Source: Rhizoclosmatium globosum
Taxonomy: Eukaryota; Chytridiomycota; Chytridiomycetes; Chytridiales; Chytriomycetaceae
DNA length: 64,000 nt
Direction of reading: 5' to 3'
Assembly (NCBI GenBank): GCA_002104985.1
Contig: MCGO01000001.1
Span: 186,001-250,000, forward strand
The position numbers and the translations under genes were made by a program. This document shows positions 56,057-64,000 of the stretch, one piece after another. A model generated the notes under the pieces. That model saw only the letters and a program-made list of their open reading frames with translations. It ran no database searches and was not told where the DNA came from. Numbering within the stretch: position 1 is the first letter of the stretch; the number at the start of each line of letters is the position of its first letter.

Positions 56057-56299
56057 TTAATTCCCATCGTCAACCTGCTCCTGAATACAGAGGAGGATTC
56101 CAAATAACGCGAGCGACAGGAGTGCAATGCCGACAAAGATAAGGACAAGATTCGTACAATTGAAACCGTCAGAGCAGCAATTCTCGGTTTTGTCTGTGTG
56201 TTGAGATTGACTTGGACATGAGGACTCTTCATCGAGAACTGAACGTCGGTACTCCTGGATGAAAGTGGGCGAGAAGGGGTTGGAATCCATCGAAGGCAT
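56057..56299 (-). CDS. Small single-pass membrane protein
   Basis: An 80-codon frame from the ATG at 56299. The N-terminal half is hydrophilic with Cys residues (CPSQS, ENCCSDGFNC), then one strong helix (LVLIFVGIALLSLALFGILL) and a short acidic tail. Possibly a type III or tail-anchored protein. A GTAAGT site at about 56352 on the minus strand suggests a 5' UTR intron. No family recognised. Confidence 0.45.
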   Translation of the reverse strand: MPSMDSNPFSPTFIQEYRRSVLDEESSCPSQSQHTDKTENCCSDGFNCTNLVLIFVGIALLSLALFGILLCIQEQVDDGN

Positions 56300-56486
56300 T
56301 GCGTAACAAAATTTGGAGATACTTTCAGAAGGGTTGCATGTTGTACGTACTTACCTAGCCTCGTGGTCACCATCCCCTTCCCAAACTCTTTCTGCTTGAA
56401 AATGAAATGAAATAAATACATAAGAAGGCAATCACTTCTATTATACTTCACTAAAAACCGATATGGAAAAGAAAAGGAACGAAAAT

Positions 56487-57004
56487 TTAGTAAACCAATT
56501 TGAAAACAGGAGTAGTGATGACGTCAAAGTCCGCGGCCTTGTTAACGTCTCCGAAATTCTTCAAAGCGCTGAAGATAACCTTGTACGATCCAGCTGGAAG
56601 CTGGACAACAGTTTGAAAGTCAGGAAGCACGGCAGTACCATCCCACTTGTAATAAGTGTTGGCAGAGGCAGACTGAGCCGCTCCGAATGTGGTACGCTGC
56701 AACACTGGGAAGTAGCTTGCAGATGCACCGCCATTGAGCTTATCACTCATGTTCAGGTAGACAGAGTTCCCAGTGATTCCCAATTTCTTGAATTCACTCA
56801 AATCCGAGCCTTGGAATTCTGCCTTGATGGTCGCAAGTCGAGAGGTGATGGCAGGAATAGCAAGAACGAAAGCTCCAGCTGTGCCGTTAATAACCGCGTT
56901 TGCAGTCAGTGGCGTAAGCGACTGGTCTTGGTAGAGCCCAGTTGAAGTGGAGCCGTAAGATGGAAAATACTGAGAGAGCCACTTTTGACCAAGTGATGGA
57001 GAAT
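56487..57004 (-). pseudogene. Subtilase-like gene, C-terminal part, disrupted by retrotransposon
   Basis: Minus-strand coding region for about 172 residues ending at a stop at 56487, with its upstream part displaced to 63983-64000 and beyond the right edge. The frame continues exactly across the insertion site when the element and one 5-bp duplicate are disregarded. The preserved part resembles the Fn3-like C-terminal domain of secreted subtilisin-type proteases: VQLPAGSYKVIFSALKNFGD followed by ADFDVITTPVFKL. In the interrupted allele, translation from upstream meets a TAG a few bases inside the LTR. No catalytic residues are in the window. Confidence 0.7.
57000..57004. repeat. Left target-site duplication AGAAT
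   Basis: AGAAT directly precedes the left LTR; the same AGAAT follows the right LTR at 63983-63987. A 5-bp duplication is normal for Ty1/copia integration. Confidence 0.92.
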
Positions 57005-57303
57005 TGTTACGACGGAGAAGTCTTCTCCGAGTGATCTGTCGACAGGTTAGTCCGCACCCACTCCCTCACCATTCCACTACAGAACCGACTAACTTACCCA
57101 AGCAGGAGGTACGTAGTTGGAAGTGTGATAAGCGACATCAAGGTGAGCGTGCCGGGGTTGCGTGGAGATTCCGGACCGGGACTGAACGGAACTACGCTTC
57201 CGACCACTCCCGTCCGTCCGTGGATTGCACACGTGATCCTGGTTCTTCGCTTTTTCACAACGAACACTTCCAGTGCCTGCCACACAAGTCGCCCGTCCTA
57301 ACA
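57005..57303 (+). repeat. Left LTR
   Basis: 299 bp, TG...CA ends (TGTTA...TAACA short inverted termini), no visible difference from 63684-63982. Confidence 0.95.
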
Positions 57304-57317
57304 CAACTACGCCGTTA

Positions 57318-60300
57318 ATGACTGGGTCAAGCAAGTCTACTGTAAACTCTACCGACGTCCACCGCCCCAAGCCTGTGGATGCTTTCGCTCCACACATGGT
57401 GTCCACGTCGCTTGATGAGAACGAGGCCTACATCAGGCAACTCTACCCGTCTCTCGTCAATCCCGACCTCCAATCCACGCTTGTGCTCGCCTCCTACGAG
57501 ATCTTCGCTCCCACAACCGCTCCCAAACCTATAATGGTGAAAAAGACGGTCAACTCCGAGAATGGTGGGCAGCCTTACGAAGTAACCATGGAGAGCGACA
57601 AGCCGTCGGATCTGGCTGTTTTCCAGACGAATCAACTCAATCACAACGCATTAGTTGATGCCGCTCTGAAACACCAAAAGGAAGTCGATGACATCAACAA
57701 CAAGCGAAAGGAACAACATCGCAAGTTTATTGATGGTCAAGCCGCTGCCCTCCGTGACTACTCCCAGCAGTTCTCTTCCATCAAGTGGAAAGAGATTCAG
57801 GAGGACCCAACGTTCAAGGCCAACCCAACTCTTTTGAATGCATTCGCTGCTGCGCGATCTGTTTTCCAACAAGACGACCGGGTTGGGGTGAGTGACTATT
57901 TTACGTCTTCCCCTTTTGCCTTATCCATTTCAAATTCGACTTTGTAATGATGACTAATCGACTTTTCATCATATAGATGAACTTCACCACGTTCTTGAAC
58001 AACCTCATGCAGTCTGGACTGTCGAAGGAGCATCGGAACAGTTTGGAGAAGTGGGAAGCTTTCGTCGAAAAGCTCAAGAAGTCTTCCCAAGGTCTGCAGC
58101 AAATCAAGGCTGTTTTCCAGCATTTCCAGTTCAATGACACTGATGCGGAAAAGGCTGCCGATATCTTCTCTCTTGTCCTCACTCTGGCCCTTGTCCACAA
58201 GAACATGCCAGATCCAAGTTCGGTCCTTGGAAGCCGCTTCATTGGAATCCGACTTGATATCGAGAAAGACGGTTACAAGTTGTTTCCAAATATGGAAGCT
58301 CTTATCACCAAGTTGACAAGCACTTTGACCAATGCTCGCAACCTTTCTGACCCATCTGACAAGTCTGACAAGAATATCAGAGCAAATGCTGTAAGTCATC
58401 ATTATCTCCAACTATTGGTTTTGATAAATAACTAACATCAAACCATAGGGGAGAACTGAATCTTCACCAACGGTGTCAAAGTTCAAGGAGCTTGAGACTT
58501 GGCTTTCTAACAACGGATACAAAGCCAATCTCAACAATACGTGTCGCCTCCATCAATCAACCAGAGGTCCAACACATCTCCTTCGCCATTGTCGTTTTGC
58601 TGCCAGTCTGATTGAGAAAGGAGAGGCTGTTGATCTGACCCAACGCTTAGAGAAATCTAAGACCACCCAGTCTTCCCCTACCTCAAACTCTGGTCCTTCT
58701 TCAAGTTCCCAAGACCGCGACAGAAGAAAAACTGACAAGCGCCACCGTTCTGCTCGCGACGCTTCTGACTCTGACCGAAACAACCGTCGCAAGAAGCGTG
58801 CGAATGCTGCTGACACCGAGTATGAAACAGACTACTACTCCGACAGTGCCAGTGATGACGAGAAAGACGTCAAGATTGACAAGAAGGCTCTCAGATCGAT
58901 TCTGAAGGTGAGTGAAAATGCCGATTTGGTCGATTCCTCCCCCTCCGATTCTGATTTTGATATGCCTGCTCTTGCTGAATCCTCCAGTGACTCTGAGTCT
59001 ATGGACGAATATGATTCCGACGATGGTTCTTACACTTCATTGCCCAGACTTCAAAATCTAACAAGGACGTTGAGAAGCAAGTCCGTAAGCTCGCGGGCAA
59101 GTAGAATCCAGAGAGGCTCAACGCTTCTTCAAGTCGATGAAGTTGACAAGTGGCACGATTTTAATGAGTTGTCAAAGCGGATTTTTGTTACACGTGGATT
59201 GAATGTTTTCAATAAACGTATCCGTTCTTTGATTGATTCTGGTGCTTCCTTGATTATGACTCCCTGTTTAGAACACTTTGTTCCTGGGACCTACCAGCCA
59301 GTTGAAGATGAATTCGTATATATGGCCAACGAAAACAAGATCCCAATAGTCGGTACTGGTACCATCCGAATGTTCAGTAACCCTGAGAGACTGATTGAAG
59401 GCGCTCTTCATGTCCCTCAGCTTACAGACATGCTTGTGTCAATTTCCCACTTGTTACGTGACTCAAAAGATACCATTGAGTTCACTCAGAACAAGGTACG
59501 CTTGAAGCTCAATCAAACGCGTCAAGTCTTGGAAATAGGAGCACGAGTCGGCGATCTTTACTACATTGACCTTGGTTATGACGAATCCAAATTCGCTGCA
59601 CCTGCAAAGTCCATTCCTGCTCTGGACCGCAAAACTTGGTTAGAATGGCACCAAGTCCTTGCCCATTGCAACGACCGTACTATGCGTCAAACTTTGGACT
59701 CTGCAGGAATCACCTACAACTTTGAGCGAGACAAGAAAATCTGTCCTGCTTGTCCTGCCGTAGCACACAGGAAACGAACCACCCGTAAGCTTGATGGCCC
59801 ATCAGACAGGCCAATTCACATGTTAAGCCACATATACGAAGACCTTTATCCAATTGGTTTTCGCACTATTCGTGGTTACAGGTATATAGCATTCATCCAA
59901 TGCCGATACACCAAATATATGTGGATTCTACCACTCAAGTCAAAAGCAGAGTTTACCATCCGATTCACTCGTTTTCTGAACACTTTAGAGCTCAAGTATG
60001 GGTATCAGATTCTTGTAATTGGAGGCGACAGAGGTGAACTTGATACCAAGTGGATGGAAACTTGGTGCCTCTCCCATTCTGATGTTGAAGTGGAGCTCCG
60101 ACTTGCACCAGCTTACACTCAAGAATTTAGTTTGGTCGAACGCCCTCTTGGAATCTACCGCGACAGAGCTGAATTGGAAATGCTGACATCCTTGTTCCCA
60201 AAGGATTTCTACTGCTTTGCAATTCAACTTGCAGTCTTTGTCATTAATTCACTCGTAACCGCCGCTCCTAAAAATGGAGTACGCGCGAAGTCACCGTATG

Positions 60301-63300
60301 AACGTATCACCAAGGTACAGCCATACTACAAGTGAGTCTTTCAAACATTCTTTATACTCAATTCTGGAGAGTAACAACTATTTACAGTTACTTCATTTCC
60401 ATGGGTACGTTGGGATATACGCCAGTTGAAAAGAAACTACAGACCAAACGCGTTGGTAGAATGATCAAAGCAGAGCCCGTCGCCTTTCTTGCATACAAGT
60501 CGCGTACTATCATGATTGTTTGGAACTATCGCCTTCAAAAGCCAGTTGAAGTATTTCACGTTCGCTGGTGCCCCACCATCTTTCTTGGAAAGACCTTTGA
60601 TCCAACAGTGGTAAATCCGTTCGTCAAGGCCCATGCTGATGCCATGCAGACATCAATGCCAGTGACTCCGGTTGAAGATGAAGTTTTCGACTACTTCATT
60701 GACATACCAGATGATGGTTTCAAGGTACCTGAAGCACTTGTTGACTCCGAATCTGACACTCCAGAGTCTGGTTGGGACACCGATGCTACTACACTTTCCA
60801 AGTCTGAGATGACGTATAAAGGGGATGTTGAGGCAGTTTCTTTGGAAGATGAAGGTGAATAGCCGTACACTATCATAATTCCTTCAAATTCTTATTTAAC
60901 AATCATACAAATCTTTAGATGATACTATCATGACTGACGATGAGGCAAGTCTTGAGAAGCTATTCTCTAAAGTCCAGCCTGTTGGCGAATCTATGGCCCA
61001 TGGTTAGTATTCCTCAATACGCCAAGCAAAATGTAACATTCTTTATGTTTTCCTATAGATTCTGCTGACAGTTCCAGCCCATTATTTTCGGGACCTTTAA
61101 TCGATGGCCCTCGCCTTGCCAGAGAACGTGAGGATATTTCTCGTCTCCTCCAAGAGCCTGGTCGAAGCCTGCGAAAGCGACCACGTAGCCGCGAGTCTTC
61201 GAGTGAACCTCCACAAAAGCCACGTCGTCTCCGAGCAAAGGTTTCCAAGTCGTCTATTTCCCTTGGTACCAGTGATTTAGATGAATTCATATCTTATATG
61301 CAACACCTTTTCAAGGAAGGTCAAGTCCTTATGTCAGACTCAGATTCAGCATCTGACTCTGAAGCCTCAAGCCCTGGCACCAAACCTGCTAAGTCCAACG
61401 ATGAAGCAGAGCCAGCAACCCTATCTGATCCAGACTTTGAAGCTGCATTGAGCCGCCGCGCACTTGAAGCTATAACTACTGTGGTTCGTGCAAGTACTAC
61501 ATACATTAGGCTTCAACACCGAGTTGAACGTGCTGCCAAATCAACTGGCAAGAAATTCAGTAAACTCCGCCGCCGCGCCGAACATGCTCGTGTCGAAATG
61601 GATAGCTTTATGAGTTCCCAGATGGAAGAGTTGGAGAAAGAAAGATCTCGCATCAACGCTGCCCGACGACCAGAACTTCACTTTGATTGGTCCAAAGCTG
61701 CTCCCTCTGATGTACCAACTGAACGTATTCATGTTTCCAATGCTCCACCTATTCCTAAGTCAGTTCGTGAAGCTATGGAAGGACGCTTTGCTGCCTACTT
61801 TCAACGTGCAATGCTTTGTGAAATTGAGAGTCTAATGAACCGCGAAGTTTACACCACTTCTCTTTTGCCTGAAGGTCGCAAACCCATCAAATCAAAGTGG
61901 GTTTACGCATACAAGACTGATCCTGAAGGATTCATCACTCGCTTCAAAGCTCGTCTTGTTGCAGTCGGCTGTGGTCAAACCCCTTATGATGACTTTGACG
62001 AAACTCATTCGCCAACAGTCAAGATCAAGGCAATCCGTGTTCTCATCGCGTTAAGCGCCGCATTTAACCTCAACATTTCGCAACTTGATATCAAGACTGC
62101 ATTTTTGTATGGTGACTTGGACCATCCAAACTACATGCATCTCCCCCCAGGGTTCACTGAAAAAGACTCTGAAGGTAGACCTCTCTTTGCCGAGCTCAAG
62201 AAAGCACTCTATGGTCTTCGCCAAGCTGGACGCCAATGGTATAAGAGACTACGCGATTTCTTTGTGAAAATAGGTTTCCAACAGTTAAAAACTGATTCCT
62301 GTGTCTTCATGAAGATTGATCCAACAACTGGTCAACTTGTCATCATTCTATTCTATGTTGATGATATCCTCATCGCTTGTAAGGACCAAGCTGTGATTGA
62401 CCAAATCAAGGAGCTTATTAAGTCTGAGTTTGAGATTTCTGACCTTGGCCAAGCCAAATGGATTCTCAAGATCCAAGTTGAACGCACCAAAGCGGGAATA
62501 TGGATAGGACAACCTCAATATGCTCATGCTCTGCTGAAAGAATACGATATTTGGGATCTGGACTCCAACAACTGGGCCGATACTCCAATGGCCACCACTT
62601 GGAATCATGACCCAAGTAGCCCTCCCATTTCTGCAGAAGGACAACGCAAATACTGTTCAATTATTGCCAAGTTGATTTATTTGAGTTGTATGACCAGACC
62701 AGACCTCATATGCGCTGTGAACACTCTGGCTCAGTTTCAACGTTCCTCCACCACTCAGCATGACTATGATGCGCTGATTCGAGTTTTACGCTATCTTCGT
62801 AGAACTTATGATTGGGGAATTCTTTTCAAGGCAAGTGCTTCTGGTGACCTCACTGTCTACTCTTCTGAAGAGTCTCGAGTAAGGACTGACCGACCACTTG
62901 ATATGGAACTGCCAGAAGGATTGGCTCCACATGCTGCTGCTGATTCAAGTTTTGCACAAGAGACTGATCGTAAGTCTCGCTCTGCGTATGTGATGATGGC
63001 TTTCGGAGGTCCAGTTGCCTGGTACTCCAAGAAGCAGTCAACTACTGCTTTGTCTTCTACTGAATCCGAGCTCTATGCCCTCGTTGAAGCAGTTAAAGAA
63101 GCTCTTTGGATGCGTCTATTCTTGCAAGAACTTGGTTTCAAGTTGCCTGGTTCTACAGTAATTGATCAAGACAATCAGTCTACAATTGCTATTGCATCCA
63201 ACCCCATCAACCATGCCCGTGTTAAACACATGGAGGTCAAGGCTCATTTTGTACGTGAACATATTGAAAACAGCAATGTTTCTCTGGTTTACTGCCCCAC

Positions 63301-63454
63301 TGAGTTGATGGTTGCTGATGTACTTACTAAGGCTCTGCCTGCTCCCCAACACTACAGGTTATGTGGTATGATGGGAATGTGTAAGTTATCTGATGTTGAC
63401 CCTGATTATAAGTTTAAAGCACTTAGAGTCAGATACACAAGGTTTAGTGATTAA
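57318..63454 (+). CDS. Copia gag-pol polyprotein with five introns
   Basis: Six exons: 57318-57887, 57977-58390, 58449-60331, 60388-60854, 60919-61002, 61059-63454; 1,937 residues, all junctions in phase. Gag region about 1-400, with a zinc-knuckle-like C-x2-H-x7-H-x4-C at 360-376. A Ser/Asp/Lys-rich linker follows. Protease motif IDSGA (D591). Integrase: H729/H734 with C760/C763, then catalytic D793, D855 and E892 (D-D-36-E spacing). Reverse transcriptase: WVYAYKTDPEG, TAFLYGDL and YVDD at 1572-1575. The RNase H region has ADSSFA and STTALSSTESELYAL. All catalytic residues look intact. Retention of intron 1 gives a stop at about 57945, that is, a truncated Gag-only product. Confidence 0.9.
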
Positions 63455-63558
63455 ATAAACATTTATGAAGTTCAATTCTTCAAGCTCGCACTCTATTCTG
63501 GTGAATTAAATGTTTAGCCTTATGCTTGTAAAAAGCTTCTGTGTCTCCAGTATAGTCT

Positions 63559-63683
63559 CGTCACAGGGGGGACGCGTGTCACGCGCGTGCCGGCACCTCT
63601 GGGCTTATTATACGCACTCAATCTAGTCCGACACTCTTATCACTTCACACGTGACTGCAACCTACCCTGTCGTCACAGGGGGG
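63559..63683 (+). repeat. Repeated polypurine-tract motif
   Basis: CGTCACAGGGGGG occurs at 63559-63571 and again at 63671-63683, the second directly abutting the right LTR. The second is the expected plus-strand primer tract. Between them lies a GC-rich stretch with short palindromes (ACGCGT, CGCGCG, GCCGGC). It is after the pol stop and before the LTR. Confidence 0.75.
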
Positions 63684-63982
63684 TGTTACGACGGAGAAGT
63701 CTTCTCCGAGTGATCTGTCGACAGGTTAGTCCGCACCCACTCCCTCACCATTCCACTACAGAACCGACTAACTTACCCAAGCAGGAGGTACGTAGTTGGA
63801 AGTGTGATAAGCGACATCAAGGTGAGCGTGCCGGGGTTGCGTGGAGATTCCGGACCGGGACTGAACGGAACTACGCTTCCGACCACTCCCGTCCGTCCGT
63901 GGATTGCACACGTGATCCTGGTTCTTCGCTTTTTCACAACGAACACTTCCAGTGCCTGCCACACAAGTCGCCCGTCCTAACA
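63684..63982 (+). repeat. Right LTR
   Basis: 299 bp, same sequence as 57005-57303 on visual comparison, followed by the target duplicate AGAAT at 63983-63987 and the remainder of the interrupted gene. Confidence 0.95.
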
Positions 63983-63987
63983 AGAAT
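63983..63987. repeat. Right target-site duplication AGAAT
   Basis: Copy of 57000-57004. The bases after it (63988-64000) continue the interrupted minus-strand subtilase-like coding frame. Confidence 0.9.
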
Positions 63988-64000
63988 TGCGGGACCACAC

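Larger units (their letters stand above)
57005..63982 (+). mobile_element. Complete Ty1/copia LTR retrotransposon
   Basis: 6,978-bp element bounded by two 299-bp LTRs that look identical by eye, beginning TGTTACGACGG and ending CCTAACA, with a 5-bp target duplication (AGAAT). The internal region encodes Gag, protease, integrase, reverse transcriptase and RNase H in that order, the copia (Pseudoviridae-type) order. The reading frame is continuous only after removal of five introns. A purine tract (CACAGGGGGG) touches the right LTR. I could not identify a primer-binding site after the left LTR (CAACTACGCC does not match a tRNA 3' end I know). Identical LTRs and clean duplication indicate recent insertion; the element may be active. 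Confidence 0.95.

Noticed and set aside
57089..57406. ORFs of 63-105 residues inside the LTRs
   Set aside because: Repeated identically in both LTRs on the antisense strand, with no known domain; expected by chance in GC-rich LTR sequence.
1..64000. CRISPR arrays, bacterial operons or ribosome binding sites
   Set aside because: Dense spliceosomal introns, poly(A) signals and eukaryotic tRNAs show nuclear DNA; no direct-repeat/spacer pattern seen.

Overview
This is nuclear DNA from a zoosporic, flagellated fungus, most likely a chytrid. The species is an inference. Almost every gene is split by short GT-AG introns, mostly 45-60 nt. The gene complement is fungal, but it includes homologues of axonemal proteins (CCDC40/CFAP172 and SPATA17) that only flagellated lineages keep. 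Genes are tightly packed and stop codons often overlap AATAAA signals. I rebuilt gene models by hand from splice sites. For every spliced model below, exon lengths and phases close exactly to one open frame.

Layout. 0.6-3.9 kb: tandem array of a 7-TM protein family (three intact copies, one dead copy); a distant paralogue lies at 40.9 kb. 3.9-10.5 kb: RTR1/RPAP2 phosphatase, UTP7, a DHA2-type MFS transporter, EMC10. 10.5-16 kb: a secreted tectonin-like beta-propeller protein with a 26-bp perfect hairpin just upstream of its start, then an ABCG transporter. 16-31 kb: a run rich in secretory-pathway glycan genes (two-domain GT17 protein, NXPE/PC-esterase-like protein, an NDP-sugar epimerase fused to degenerate glycosyltransferase domains, a DDD-type glycosyltransferase), interleaved with two tiny genes, a gelsolin-like gene and SF3B2. 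31-40 kb: a broken membrane-protein gene, an EXORDIUM-like secreted protein, a 2OG-oxygenase-like gene, a disordered PIP-box protein, a peptidase inhibitor I9 and a Ser-rich protein. 40.4-46.5 kb: tRNA-Val and tRNA-His, the distant 7-TM paralogue, two tandem GH5-like enzymes whose catalytic barrel is interrupted by a transmembrane hairpin, and a nuclear gene for mitochondrial uS3. 46.6-56.3 kb: SAM-methyltransferase-like membrane protein, DHCR7 sterol reductase, the CCDC40 and SPATA17 ciliary pair, UTP11, and a small TM protein.

57.0-63.98 kb: a complete 6,978-bp Ty1/copia LTR retrotransposon. Its two 299-bp LTRs look identical and it has a 5-bp target duplication. It sits antisense inside the C-terminal coding region of a subtilase-like gene. 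Its gag-pol frame (1,937 aa) is intact only if five spliceosomal introns are removed, which is unusual for an LTR element.

Most novel observations: the intron-bearing copia element, the TM-interrupted GH5 pair, the 7-TM family, the epimerase-glycosyltransferase fusion, and the dead-domain glycosyltransferases.
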